Positions 25,945-34,912 are shown, counted from the stretch's first letter. The stretch is DNA of 49,878 nucleotides from an uncultured Collinsella sp. (GCA_959019945.1 CAUEQD010000014.1:1-49878), one strand, 5' to 3'. The notes: a model not told the origin generated them from the sequence alone. Numbers and translations are program-made.

Positions 25945-26170
25945 TCTGTCTCGATCTGTAACATCTGGGCCGTTAAAAGTGGGCTTGGTGTTACAGATTT
26001 AGATTATCGATTCGGGTGTCTTCTGTTTATCTCGATCTGTAACAGATGGACCCTTATTTGCCGAGTAGTTGTTACAGATTTAGACAAACGGGCGCTGCCG
26101 ATCATTTCATCTCAATCTGTAACATCTGGGGTCAAAAACGGCCGCTAGATGTTACAGATCGAGACAGATG
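25945..26170. repeat. array of three tandem hairpins, copy 1
   Basis: Three successive inverted repeats, each with arms ATCTGTAACA and TGTTACAGAT, separated by unrelated linkers. Loops differ in sequence. The whole array recurs almost unchanged at 27895-28118. No open reading frame or RNA family is recognised; it fills the gap between convergent genes. Confidence 0.85.
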
Positions 26171-26188
26171 AGCGCCGGAGTCGAAAAT

Positions 26189-26219
26189 CACCACAAAGGT
26201 GCCTGTCCCCTTTGTGGTG
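26189..26219. repeat. short hairpin family, copy 2
   Basis: CACCACAAAGG (26189-26199) and CCTTTGTGGTG (26209-26219) with loop TGCCTGTCCC. It shares about 45 bp with the copy at 27056-27088 in the same orientation; the two flank the reversed gene at 26276-26944. Confidence 0.8.
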
Positions 26220-26275
26220 GTGGGGGGCGGGCTCGATGTTATTGTGATCGCTGGGCAGCATTTTAATGAATGTCT

Positions 26276-26944
26276 CTACAGGATTTCATCTGGGGTGGCG
26301 GGTTTGGTTGTTTTGGGGATGCCGAGTTTGGACGACGCGAAATCGTCAACATTGTCCTTAATTCCGTCTTTGGTGTAGACGGTGACCATATAGGTGCTGT
26401 GTCCGAATTCGCTCTTGTCGCGTGTTGCCCAGGCCTGCCAGTAGGCGGCCCCACTTCGCCCTTCGATTTTTCCGACACGGCGGAGTTCTGTTCGCTTTAA
26501 TTTCTGGTTGCTATAGATGGTTCGACCGTCCTCCTCGGTGAGCCCGCACTGTCCAAGCATCTTGTCGAGGACTTGGTTCATGTGGCGCTCATCGGTGTTT
26601 GGTGCGTAGTCGTAGGCGAGGGTGATGGAGTCGAGTGGCTGGTCGTCGATCAGATAGTTTAGCGCCTGAGGTTCAAGGCAGAAATGGGGGGAGCATCCGT
26701 CGATCTGACCGAGCAGTGGCAACTTTGACTGCCAAAATCCGGTGGGAATTCTATCTTCGTAAAACACGCCGCGGCAGATAAAGGAGAGCGAGGTGGCACG
26801 CGAGCCGGCGTCGACCATCCCGCACAAATCGAAGGGCGAGGCGATACCGAGAGAAAAGGGCGTGATGACGATAAGGAAGAGCATCACGATGGGTACGGCG
26901 AGAATGGCGATGACGTTGCGACCGGTGGAATGAGACGGCTTCAT
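26276..26944 (-). CDS. membrane-anchored protein of unknown function
   Basis: 222 residues with one N-terminal membrane segment (about 10-35, AILAVPIVMLFLIVI), then a soluble outside domain with two Cys pairs (LCGM, FICRG and CSPHFCLEP) that could form disulfides. No family recognised. The ATG at 26944 has CGGGGAGAT upstream. It lies in reverse orientation between two paralogous genes and is flanked by direct copies of a short hairpin, which suggests insertion as a unit. Confidence 0.7.
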   Translation of the reverse strand: MKPSHSTGRNVIAILAVPIVMLFLIVITPFSLGIASPFDLCGMVDAGSRATSLSFICRGVFYEDRIPTGFWQSKLPLLGQIDGCSPHFCLEPQALNYLIDDQPLDSITLAYDYAPNTDERHMNQVLDKMLGQCGLTEEDGRTIYSNQKLKRTELRRVGKIEGRSGAAYWQAWATRDKSEFGHSTYMVTVYTKDGIKDNVDDFASSKLGIPKTTKPATPDEIL

Positions 26945-27055
26945 ATGATCTCCCCGAAACAAAAAGCTGTTGAGGATAGATAGAAATAGATAAATTCAGA
27001 TAACAAATTAAGTTTAATCTCATGGCGTGAGATGGTCGACCGTTAGCGTCGAAAC

Positions 27056-27088
27056 CCACCACAAAGGTGCCTGTCTCCTTTGTGGTGG
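27056..27088. repeat. short hairpin family, copy 3
   Basis: 12-base perfect arms (27056-27067/27077-27088). Same family as 26189-26219, here upstream of the second paralogue. Confidence 0.8.
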
Positions 27089-27178
27089 TGGGGAGCGAGC
27101 GGCTTCTTTTGGTGATAGTGTTAGCTGACGGTATCATTAGGGCAAATGACGCAGATCTGCATTGCGAGGTGTTTTGCT

Positions 27179-27850
27179 GTGAGTCGCTCTGCCCGTATTG
27201 GATTGATTGCTCTGGCGCTTGCGATCGCCGTGGTTGGTGTGGGCGTTGTCGGTATGGCATTTCTGCCTGCTGCGGTGACGGAGCCGGTGGTTAAGCCTGT
27301 GACTCAATCAGTCGAACTTCTGACCGGCGACGAAAAACCCGAGACCATTACTGTTGATTTTGATGAGAAACCGGCAGCGCTGGGCATTAGCAATTATCCG
27401 CGCATTCAGCTTGGGGCCATGCGCTACACCATGGACGCGAGCCTAATCAGCAAAGCAACCGAGCTGCTCAAAGGCAAAACCTTTAAGCGTTGGTACGGAT
27501 ATGCGTCCTATCGGGCAAAAGCGAACGACATGGTTGGCGGATGCCACTCTTCCATCGAGCTGGATACCGCGAACGGCGCAAAGCTATGTGATGTCTCGTA
27601 CGATCCGGGTTACGAGGGCAATGAGGGTCCGGGCATCTACATCATGGACGGCGATGTGGCCTATGTCATGGAGGGCGACCAGACCGAGCTCAACGAGTTT
27701 ATGGGTCAGTGCATTCAGGATGCCTATGAACAGACCTGCTTGCCCGACCTGCAGGCTGCACGCGATAGTGGGTCTGCTCGTACATGGCTATTCGAGGATG
27801 AGATGCCCTGGAACGCCGAATCGGGAAGCACGGGCTCGTCAAAAGAGTAG
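27179..27850 (+). CDS. membrane-anchored exported protein, paralogue 2
   Basis: 223 residues from the GTG at 27179 (GAGG about 10 bases upstream); ATG at 27146 is an alternative without a ribosome site. An N-terminal membrane segment (about 5-30) is followed by an outside domain with the same segments as paralogue 1 (ISNYP, LLKGKTFKRW, MEGDQ, TCLPD) and an almost identical C-terminus ending in ESGSTGSSKE. Function unknown. Its 3' end, terminator and hairpin array match those of paralogue 1 at an offset of exactly 1950 bp, indicating recent duplication or conversion. Confidence 0.75.
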   Translation: MSRSARIGLIALALAIAVVGVGVVGMAFLPAAVTEPVVKPVTQSVELLTGDEKPETITVDFDEKPAALGISNYPRIQLGAMRYTMDASLISKATELLKGKTFKRWYGYASYRAKANDMVGGCHSSIELDTANGAKLCDVSYDPGYEGNEGPGIYIMDGDVAYVMEGDQTELNEFMGQCIQDAYEQTCLPDLQAARDSGSARTWLFEDEMPWNAESGSTGSSKE

Positions 27851-27859
27851 AGAACGCGA

Positions 27860-27891
27860 CCACCACAAAGGTGCCCCTTTGCGGTGGTTTT
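27860..27891 (+). terminator. terminator after paralogue 2
   Basis: Identical in sequence and position relative to the gene to the terminator at 25910-25941. Confidence 0.8.
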
Positions 27892-27894
27892 CAG

Positions 27895-28118
27895 TCTGTC
27901 TCGATCTGTAACATCTGGGCCGTTAAAAGTGGGCTTGGTGTTACAGATTTAGATTATCGATTCGGGTGTCTTCTGTTTATCTCGATCTGTAACAGATGGA
28001 CCCTTATTTGCCGAGTAGTTGTTACAGATTTAGACAAACGGGCGCTGCCGATCATTTCATCTCGATCTGTAACATCTGGACCCAAAAACGGCTGCTAGAT
28101 GTTACAGATCGAGACGGT
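27895..28118. repeat. array of three tandem hairpins, copy 2
   Basis: Same three-hairpin array as 25945-26170. Changes cluster in the third hairpin, where the left arm here is a better complement of the right arm than in copy 1. It ends about 60 bp before the clpB operator. Confidence 0.85.
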
Positions 28119-28176
28119 TGGTCGTCGGGGATGCAGTGGGTCGGCGTCTCAGTACCCTATCGTTCAATCACTCAGA

Positions 28177-28210
28177 AAATCTTATATATAGAGACTTAGA
28201 TTTGTGTATA
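28177..28210 (+). promoter_or_regulatory. clpB promoter with operator shared with dnaK
   Basis: AAATCTTATAT (28177-28187), six bases, ACTTAGATTT (28194-28203), then GTGTATA as a likely -10 region. Same arms and spacing as before dnaK at 17703-17729, and the upstream CTCAGA is shared too. Likely HspR site. Confidence 0.7.
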
Positions 28211-28292
28211 AGATCGCGCAAAGCTGGCAACAATACTTCTCGAACAACGTGAAGCCGCCCCGTAGGGCGGCCACCCCAAGAGAGGTGATTCC

Positions 28293-30920
28293 ATGAGAAT
28301 CGATAAGCTAGCAATGACGTCGCGCGAGGCGCTGCAGACCGCCATGAGCACGGCTGCCGACGCGCAGGCCGGCGCGGTGGAGCCGATTCACCTGCTGTCT
28401 GCCCTGCTCGGTGCCGGCGAGCGCAATATCTCCGTGATCATCGAGCGCATCGGTGCCGACCCGGCTCAGCTCGCACGCTCCACGCAGGATGCCATCGACC
28501 ATGCGCCTAAGGTTTCGGGCGAGGGCCAGCAGATGGGTCTTTCCAATGAGCTCGTCCGCGTCATCGAGAAGGCCGAGAAGAAGGCCACCAAGATGGGCGA
28601 CAGCTTTGTGGTGACTGAGCATCTGCTGATGGCGCTTGCCGAGGACAAGGGCGAGGCCGGCCGCGTTCTGCGCGACGCCGGCGTGACCAAGGAGCGCATC
28701 GAGCAAGTCTACGAGGAGCTGCGTGGCGATGACCGCGTGACGTCCGCCGAGGACAAGACGCAGTTTGAGGCGCTGGAGCAGTACGGACGCAACATCTGCG
28801 ACCTTGCCCGCGCCGGCAAGCTCGACCCGGTCATCGGCCGTACCGACGAGATTCGCCGCACCATCCAGGTCCTGTCCCGTCGCACCAAGAACAACCCCGT
28901 GCTCATCGGCGAGCCGGGCGTTGGTAAAACGGCTATCGTCGAGGGCATCGCCCAGCGTATCGTGGCCGGCGACGTGCCGAGCACCCTGCGCGACCGCGAC
29001 CTCATCGAGCTCGACATGAGCGCGCTGGTCGCCGGCGCCAAGTACCGCGGCGAGTTCGAGGACCGCTTGAAGGCCGTGCTCAAGGAGGTACAGAAGTCCG
29101 AGGGCAAGGTCATCTTGTTCATCGATGAGCTCCACACCATCGTGGGCGCGGGTGCCACTGAGGGCTCCATGGACGCCGGTAACATCCTCAAGCCGGCGCT
29201 CGCCCGTGGCGACCTGCATGCGATTGGCGCGACCACGCTCGACGAATACCGCAAGTACATCGAGAAGGACGCGGCGCTCGCACGTCGTTTCCAGACCGTG
29301 ATGGTGAGCGAGCCCACCGTTGAGGACACTATTTCGATCTTGCGTGGCCTCAAGGAGAAGTACGAGATCTTCCATGGCGTGCACATCACCGATAGCGCAC
29401 TCGTGGCCGCCGCCGACCTCTCCGATCGCTATATCGCCGACCGCTTCCTGCCCGACAAGGCCATCGACCTGGTCGATGAGGCGGCAAGCCGTCTGCGCAT
29501 GGAGCTCGACAGCATGCCGGTCGAGATCGACGCCACCACGCGTCAGCTCACCCAGCTGCAGATCGAGGAGCAGGCGCTCATGAAGGAGACCGATGACGCC
29601 TCCAAGGAGCGTCTGGAGGCCCTGCGCCAGGAGATCGCCGAGGTCCAGGAAAAACTCAACGTGCAAAAGGCCGGCTGGCTCAACCAAAAGAACGCCATCG
29701 ACCACGTGCAGGAGCTTAAGGGCCAGCTCGACGAGGCCAGGAGCGAAGAGGAGCGCGCGACGCGCAACGGCGACCTGGGCCGTGCGTCCGAGCTGCGCTA
29801 CTCCGTGATTCCGGGCCTGCAGCAGCAGATTCAGGATTCCGAGGCTGCGCTCGAGGCACAAAAGCAGCAGGACGGCGAGGGTCTCAACGAGCAGGTGACC
29901 TCCGATGAGATCGCCGAGGTCGTGAGTGCCTGGACCGGCGTGCCCGTGTCCAAGATGATGCAGGGCGAGCTCGACAAGTTGAAGGGCTTGGAGGGTGAGC
30001 TGCATAAGCGCGTCATCGGCCAGGACGAGGCGGTCTCCGCCGTCGCCGCAGCTGTGCGCCGCAGCCGTGCGGGCCTCTCCGATCCGGACAAGCCCATCGG
30101 CAGCTTCTTCTTCCTGGGCCCCACCGGCGTGGGCAAGACCGAGCTCGCCAAGGCGCTTGCCGAGTGCCTGTTCGACGACGAGCGCGCGCTCGTGCGTATC
30201 GACATGTCCGAGTACATGGAGAAGTTCAGCGTCCAGCGTCTGATCGGTGCGCCCCCGGGATACGTGGGTTACGACGAGGGCGGCCAGCTCACCGAGGCCG
30301 TGCGCCGTCGTCCGTACTCCGTGATCTTGCTCGACGAGATGGAGAAGGCCCATCCGGATGTCTTCAACGTGCTGTTGCAGGTGCTTGACGACGGTCGTCT
30401 GACCGATGGCCAGGGTCGCCAGGTGTCCTTCAAGAACACGATCATCATCATGACGAGCAACGTGGGTTCCAAGGCCATCGCCGAGCTTTCCGGCAAGGAC
30501 GAGGAGGAGATGCGCCATCAGGTCGACGCCGCCATGGCTCAGACCTTCCGCCCCGAGTTCCTCAACCGTATCGACGATATCGTGGTGTTCCATCCGCTCG
30601 GCATGGCGCAGATCGAGAAGATCGTCGACATCCAGCTTGCCGACGTCCGCGCGCGTCTGGCCAAGGAGCGCATGACGCTTGCCATCACCCCGGCGGCCAA
30701 GCAGATGCTCGCCGTGGGCGGCCTGGACCCCGTGTTTGGCGCCCGTCCGCTCAAGCGTCTGGTTCAGCGCGAGGTCGTGGATGCCATCGCCGCCGCTATC
30801 ATCGACGGCACGGTGCGCGAGGGCGATCAGGTGACGGTCGATGTCGACAAGGATGGCGGCTTTACCGTCGTGTGCGACAACACGCCGGCGGCCACCTACG
30901 AGGTCCCCGACGCCGAGTAG
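28293..30920 (+). CDS. clpB: disaggregase ClpB
   Basis: ClpB, 875 residues, a hexameric AAA+ unfoldase that works with DnaK to rescue aggregates. N domain (1-145), first ATPase with Walker A GEPGVGKT near 206 and Walker B VILFIDELHT, a coiled-coil middle domain (about 400-520), second ATPase with GPTGVGKT near 609 and ILLDEMEKAHP, and the C-terminal D2 small domain with GARPLKR. All motifs are intact and the length is standard. AGAGAGGTG precedes the ATG. Monocistronic with a terminator at 30966. Confidence 0.98.
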   Translation: MRIDKLAMTSREALQTAMSTAADAQAGAVEPIHLLSALLGAGERNISVIIERIGADPAQLARSTQDAIDHAPKVSGEGQQMGLSNELVRVIEKAEKKATKMGDSFVVTEHLLMALAEDKGEAGRVLRDAGVTKERIEQVYEELRGDDRVTSAEDKTQFEALEQYGRNICDLARAGKLDPVIGRTDEIRRTIQVLSRRTKNNPVLIGEPGVGKTAIVEGIAQRIVAGDVPSTLRDRDLIELDMSALVAGAKYRGEFEDRLKAVLKEVQKSEGKVILFIDELHTIVGAGATEGSMDAGNILKPALARGDLHAIGATTLDEYRKYIEKDAALARRFQTVMVSEPTVEDTISILRGLKEKYEIFHGVHITDSALVAAADLSDRYIADRFLPDKAIDLVDEAASRLRMELDSMPVEIDATTRQLTQLQIEEQALMKETDDASKERLEALRQEIAEVQEKLNVQKAGWLNQKNAIDHVQELKGQLDEARSEEERATRNGDLGRASELRYSVIPGLQQQIQDSEAALEAQKQQDGEGLNEQVTSDEIAEVVSAWTGVPVSKMMQGELDKLKGLEGELHKRVIGQDEAVSAVAAAVRRSRAGLSDPDKPIGSFFFLGPTGVGKTELAKALAECLFDDERALVRIDMSEYMEKFSVQRLIGAPPGYVGYDEGGQLTEAVRRRPYSVILLDEMEKAHPDVFNVLLQVLDDGRLTDGQGRQVSFKNTIIIMTSNVGSKAIAELSGKDEEEMRHQVDAAMAQTFRPEFLNRIDDIVVFHPLGMAQIEKIVDIQLADVRARLAKERMTLAITPAAKQMLAVGGLDPVFGARPLKRLVQREVVDAIAAAIIDGTVREGDQVTVDVDKDGGFTVVCDNTPAATYEVPDAE

Positions 30921-30965
30921 ATTTATGGGACATGCCTTAAAATCTGCCAGTCGTCTCTAAACGCC

Positions 30966-31002
30966 AAGGGCGGCGGATCCAATTGGGTCCGCCGCCCTTT
31001 TT
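30966..31002 (+). terminator. terminator after clpB
   Basis: 15-base near-perfect stem (30966-30980/30986-31000) with TTTTT tail. Confidence 0.88.
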
Positions 31003-31052
31003 CGTGCGACAATCGATGATGTTGAGCGGATGCGATGTAAGGAGCTATGCAG

Positions 31053-31247
31053 ATGAAAGACGAGAACAAGACGAACGCACCGGCGGCTGAGGCGGCGCCC
31101 GTCGCACCCAAGCCTGCGCCTAAGCCGGCACCCAAGCCGCGCGACCCCTACATCCGTGCCGAGAACGAGGACGACGACGGCTACGATTCCTACAGTGATC
31201 GCCGCCCCGAGCGCGAGCCGATGTTCGAAGCCGATCCGTGGCGCTGA
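31053..31247 (+). CDS. tiny proline-rich protein
   Basis: 64 residues, no hydrophobic segment. The first half has three PKPAPKP-like repeats; the second half is acidic with Tyr and Arg (EDDDGYDSYSDRR). Probably intrinsically disordered. The ATG at 31053 is eight bases after GGAG; the ATG at 31047 is too close. No family is recognised and the coding status rests on the ribosome site and the frame. Confidence 0.5.
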   Translation: MKDENKTNAPAAEAAPVAPKPAPKPAPKPRDPYIRAENEDDDGYDSYSDRRPEREPMFEADPWR

Positions 31248-31270
31248 GTGCCATCCAAAAGGCACCAATA

Positions 31271-31337
31271 AGTTGCGGTGAAATAGGGACTGTTTTGCGG
31301 TTTGACCAGCAAAAACAGTCCCTATTTCACCGCAACT
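31271..31337. repeat. palindromic repeat family 1, copy 2
   Basis: 28-base arms (31271-31298/31309-31337) perfect except for one extra A. Unlike the other copies the arm has TTTCACC rather than TTCCACC and an inner GGGACTG/CAGTCCC block. Lies between convergent genes. Confidence 0.85.
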
Positions 31338-31378
31338 GCGTTAGGGATGTGGATGTTGGGCGGCTGTCTTCGGGCCGG

Positions 31379-32881
31379 CTAGTCCTGGGCTTTGATGCTC
31401 GGCAGGAGAATCTGGGCGAGGTAGTCGGTCTCGAGTTTGGTCGCGGCGTCTGCGTTGCCGTCTTTACCGACCAGGTCGTTCTTAATCTGGCTATAGGTGT
31501 AGCGGTTGCCGGTCGTAAGCTCGACAAGCTCAATGGCCGTGTCCATGGGGTAGGTCGACACGGGGTTCTGCGTGTGTCCATTAACGGTTTGCGGAATCAC
31601 GTACGGATAGACAGGGCCGCTGGCGTAGACGGTGTAGCCGTTGCCTAGGCTGACCGTGCCCAAAACCGTATCGCCGTCGTCGGGCGTAAAGGTCTCGCCA
31701 TCGCGCACCGCGACGAGCGTCACGAGCGGTGTGTTGGTGTCGCCGTCCAGATAAATGCACAGCGTGTTGCCGTTCTGCCAGGTTGCGACCTTGCCATACC
31801 ACTCAACCGGAATATCGAGCTGATACAGGTTCGTCGCCTTGTGCCGAGCGTCGGCATCGCGGGCGGACTGAGCCTCGCTTGCGCTTACGGCGTTGGCGGC
31901 GGCATCGCGGCGCGTAATTGCCGCCTGCTGGAGTATCTTTGCCGCGGCGGCAGAGCTCGCGCCGCCTTCTTCGGCGTACTTGGCGGCGGCATCGATCTGG
32001 TCGTCGGTCACCGTGTCGGCTGAGGGCACCTTAAGCATAAAGGTGGCTTGAGCGCGCAGATCCTGCCCGTCATTCTTGACCGTAACCTGGGCCTTGGTGG
32101 TCGGGACGGTGTAGATGGTGCCGTCGGCCGCGATGGGGGAGGCGGCGATGGAGAACGTGTAATCGCCGGGCAGCAGCTTAATGCCGCGACCGTGCTCGTC
32201 AACGTAGAGCGTTTCGCTCACGGAAGAACCGTCGGAATCCTGCCCGCTCACCTGCACGGGAATCTTGGAGCCAGTTGAGCAGTCGAGGCCCGCGGCATGC
32301 ACGCCAATCTGCACCGACATCATGGTATGGGCGTTTGCGGCAACCACGGCGGCCTGCTCTTGCTGATATCCGTTCCAAGCCGCATAGCCCGCGCCGCCGG
32401 CGACGAGCGCGATGGCAACAACGCCTGCCACCATCAGGTTGCGTCGCTTGGGCGACATCTTGCGATGGCGAACCTCGGCCTCGCGTGCCGAGGGAACGGA
32501 CGGCAGGGGAATATCGCCCATGGCGATGGTCTCGTCTACGGCTGGTGCGGAACCCAGGCCAGGAAGCTCGCGGGTCAGCGAATCCTCGGCCGGCAAGCTG
32601 TCGAGCAAGACGGTTTTCTCGCCCGTGTCGGATTCGGGCTGGTCGTCGGCCTCGCATTCGGATTCCTCGTGCCCCGCCTCGTCTTCGGTGGGCGCGGCGC
32701 CATCGTCTTTTGCATCCTGATCATCGGGCTGCGCTTCGATTTCCGGCTCATCTCGCACATCAACGCTCGAATCGTCAAACGCAATCTCGGCCAGTGCAAT
32801 CCGGTCAAGGCTCTCCAGGGCCTCGGCACACGCTTCTGCATCTTGGGCCGCATCCTCTTGGCCCATCGTCTCATCTTTCAT
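31379..32881 (-). CDS. large single-pass membrane protein of unknown function
   Basis: 500 residues from the ATG at 32881, which follows GGGGGATAT; longer frames upstream look non-coding. The first ~160 residues are cytoplasmic, strongly acidic and low-complexity; then one membrane segment (about 170-195, VAGVVAIALVAGGAGYAAW) preceded by SPKRRN, and an outside domain of ~300 residues with beta-rich segments (SKIPVQVSGQD, DYTFSIAA, DTNTPLVTLVAV) and an Ala-rich helical stretch. Acidic tail plus single anchor plus sugar- or peptide-binding-like outside part recalls cell-envelope regulators, but no family is recognised. Confidence 0.7.
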   Translation of the reverse strand: MKDETMGQEDAAQDAEACAEALESLDRIALAEIAFDDSSVDVRDEPEIEAQPDDQDAKDDGAAPTEDEAGHEESECEADDQPESDTGEKTVLLDSLPAEDSLTRELPGLGSAPAVDETIAMGDIPLPSVPSAREAEVRHRKMSPKRRNLMVAGVVAIALVAGGAGYAAWNGYQQEQAAVVAANAHTMMSVQIGVHAAGLDCSTGSKIPVQVSGQDSDGSSVSETLYVDEHGRGIKLLPGDYTFSIAASPIAADGTIYTVPTTKAQVTVKNDGQDLRAQATFMLKVPSADTVTDDQIDAAAKYAEEGGASSAAAAKILQQAAITRRDAAANAVSASEAQSARDADARHKATNLYQLDIPVEWYGKVATWQNGNTLCIYLDGDTNTPLVTLVAVRDGETFTPDDGDTVLGTVSLGNGYTVYASGPVYPYVIPQTVNGHTQNPVSTYPMDTAIELVELTTGNRYTYSQIKNDLVGKDGNADAATKLETDYLAQILLPSIKAQD

Positions 32882-33016
32882 ATATCCCCCAAGCTCAATA
32901 TCGGGACAACACTGTACCCAAAAACGGGACTCCATAGAGCCGCCGCATGATTTGAAATCCGATTTTATATGTGCGCGTGTTTTTGAATAGATGATGATTA
33001 GAGACGCAACGACAAA

Positions 33017-33053
33017 AGCCCCCGGAAAGCGAGTGAAACGCTTTCCGGGGGCT
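33017..33053 (-). terminator. terminator after the polytopic membrane protein gene
   Basis: 15-bp perfect stem (33017-33031/33039-33053); on the minus strand a TTTTG tail follows. It ends the tetR-membrane protein transcript. Confidence 0.85.
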
Positions 33054-33120
33054 CTGCGAGACATTGGATTGAAAATCTGGCAGGCGGGCCTATGCCCAGG
33101 TGCCAACAGCGACCAACATG

Positions 33121-34128
33121 TTACTCGGCGTGTGCGTAATCCACCTTGGCGCGGCGAGCGGTGGCCTTCTCCCAATCGCTGGTGCCCTCAAAAACATCCT
33201 GCTTGTAGGGGTTGCGGCCGAGCTTCTTGGCGCGGTAGGCGATGTAGATGATGGCGGCGATGTTGGCGATCAGCGCGACAACCGAAACCGCGGTGGCGGC
33301 GCCTGCGTCGAGCGTGGAGTGCGTCACAAAGATGGACTCCTCCTGGAAGTAGGGGAACACCTGGGCGAACATGCACCAAATGGCCAGGGTAAAGGCACGG
33401 TTCTGGATCCAGCCGCCCTTGTTCCAGATAAAGGCCGCCACGGTGGGGGCCAGCAGCAGCGCAAAGCCGCAGAACCAGGAGTGGGTGGGCAGGCAGTTGT
33501 AGGTGTAGCAGAAGTTCCAGATATCGTAGGCGATGATGTAGACCCAGGTCATGTCGGGCCACAGCATGTCGGTCTGATCCTCGGAGGCGTAGACGCTCCA
33601 CCAACCGGTCATGCAGAAGATGTTGATGATGCCCGCGATGCCGTTGAACACGTTGTTCCAGCCGGCCAGCTGCGTGGCGCCCTCGGAGGTGACCCAAGTG
33701 GACTGGCCCAGGACAAAGAAGTGGTAGGCGCTCTCAAAGTCGGACACGACGGCGATCATGATGTTGATGGCGACGATCACAAACGGCCATGCGCGGAACC
33801 AACGCGCCTTGCCGATCTTTCCCCACTGGTACTTAATGGCAATAAAGCCCCAGCAGCCGGCGAGCGCCGCGTATACCTTAGCGTAGTGGAACCAGCTGTT
33901 CTGGTACACATGGGTGGGGTTGGTGAGCGCCCACTCGGCACCCTGCGAGACGCCGATGGCGATGGCGACGCAATAGATGGTCATGGCCAGCGGAGCCACG
34001 CCAAAGATGATGGCCGCGCCCAGCTTGGTGCGGCGGCCGACCTCGTTGAGCACGATCAAGCCGATAAAGACCATGGCCCAGCCGGCCCAGTGGATAAGGG
34101 TATCGCTACCCCAAACATCGAACAGCAT
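33121..34128 (-). CDS. polytopic membrane protein (DUF5692-like)
   Basis: 335 residues with eight to nine membrane segments rich in Trp, Phe and Tyr, and a short charged C-terminal tail. It seems to match the family I know as DUF5692 from Coriobacteriia and Clostridia; that name is from memory. A conserved set of aromatic, Cys and His residues in the middle (WNFCYTYNCLPTHSWFCGF) looks functionally important. AGGAGAGCAGC precedes the ATG. It lies 63 bp after tetR on the same strand, so is probably under TetR control together with the divergent oxidoreductase. Transport of a substrate of that enzyme is one possibility. Confidence 0.72.
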   Translation of the reverse strand: MLFDVWGSDTLIHWAGWAMVFIGLIVLNEVGRRTKLGAAIIFGVAPLAMTIYCVAIAIGVSQGAEWALTNPTHVYQNSWFHYAKVYAALAGCWGFIAIKYQWGKIGKARWFRAWPFVIVAINIMIAVVSDFESAYHFFVLGQSTWVTSEGATQLAGWNNVFNGIAGIINIFCMTGWWSVYASEDQTDMLWPDMTWVYIIAYDIWNFCYTYNCLPTHSWFCGFALLLAPTVAAFIWNKGGWIQNRAFTLAIWCMFAQVFPYFQEESIFVTHSTLDAGAATAVSVVALIANIAAIIYIAYRAKKLGRNPYKQDVFEGTSDWEKATARRAKVDYAHAE

Positions 34129-34191
34129 GCTGCTCTCCTTTCACACGCCCGCGGCCCCTCTTCTGATCGCGGGCAGTTTGGCCAAATGTCG

Positions 34192-34854
34192 TCAGTCCTG
34201 GGGCTTGCGCTCCGGATACTTGGCGGTATAGCCCTCGATGTGGAGCGTCGAGGCGATGATCTCCTTGACTGTCTCGTCGGGCACATCGGGGTGCGTGCGG
34301 ATATACATCAAAAGACCCATGATGAGGGTGTAGAACGTTTCGTAGACATGGTCGATGCGCAGGTCGTGATGGGCGACAAAGTCCACCACGGTGGTGTCGC
34401 AGATATACTGCGCCACGCGCTGGACCACGTTGTGCAAAAAGCCGCCGTAGAGCGCACCGCTGCTCGAGGTGAGCGTGCTCGGCAGCTCGTGGCCGCTCAC
34501 GACCAGACGCTTAAAGAGCGGGGCGACGGTGTCGAGTGCGCCCTCGATATCACCGACGATGCGGCCGGCGTTCCACCGCTCGAGCTCGGAGATAAAACCG
34601 TCGATTGCCTCGTCCATGACGGCGGTGACGGCGGCGTCCATGTCGGCGAAGTAGTGGTAGAACAGCGAGCGCGTGCAGCCGGCTCGCTTGGTTACGGCCG
34701 AGACAGATAGATGCGACACACCCAGCTCGGAGCTTACGGTGCGCACGGCGGCGAGGATCTCGCGACGGCGTTCGTCGCCCGTCAGACGTTTGGCCGTGCT
34801 GTCGGGCGCGGGGACGGCATCGACCACGGAGGTATCTGCCGTGTTGTTGCTCAT
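34192..34854 (-). CDS. TetR-family regulator
   Basis: 220-residue TetR-type repressor. After a ~25-residue flexible start comes the three-helix DNA-binding domain (about 28-75; VSAVTKRAGCTRSLFYHYF is the HTH) and a long helical ligand domain ending near 215. The ligand is unknown. It is divergent from the Fe-S flavoenzyme gene; the 188-bp gap contains two TTGAC-N5-GTCAA palindromes, the likely operators. It precedes the membrane protein gene on the same strand. Confidence 0.9.
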   Translation of the reverse strand: MSNNTADTSVVDAVPAPDSTAKRLTGDERRREILAAVRTVSSELGVSHLSVSAVTKRAGCTRSLFYHYFADMDAAVTAVMDEAIDGFISELERWNAGRIVGDIEGALDTVAPLFKRLVVSGHELPSTLTSSSGALYGGFLHNVVQRVAQYICDTTVVDFVAHHDLRIDHVYETFYTLIMGLLMYIRTHPDVPDETVKEIIASTLHIEGYTAKYPERKPQD

Positions 34855-34912
34855 GTTTTGCCGCCTTTCATCCGCTTTTGCCTAACCGTTCGCCTAACAG
34901 TCTTGAATATTG

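Noticed and set aside
25945..28118. Possible CRISPR array
   Set aside because: Repeats are inverted within each unit, intervals vary, there are only three units per array, and no cas genes are near.
28308..30593. 761-residue open frame on the minus strand
   Set aside because: Antisense shadow of clpB with repetitive Leu/His/Asp composition and no motifs.
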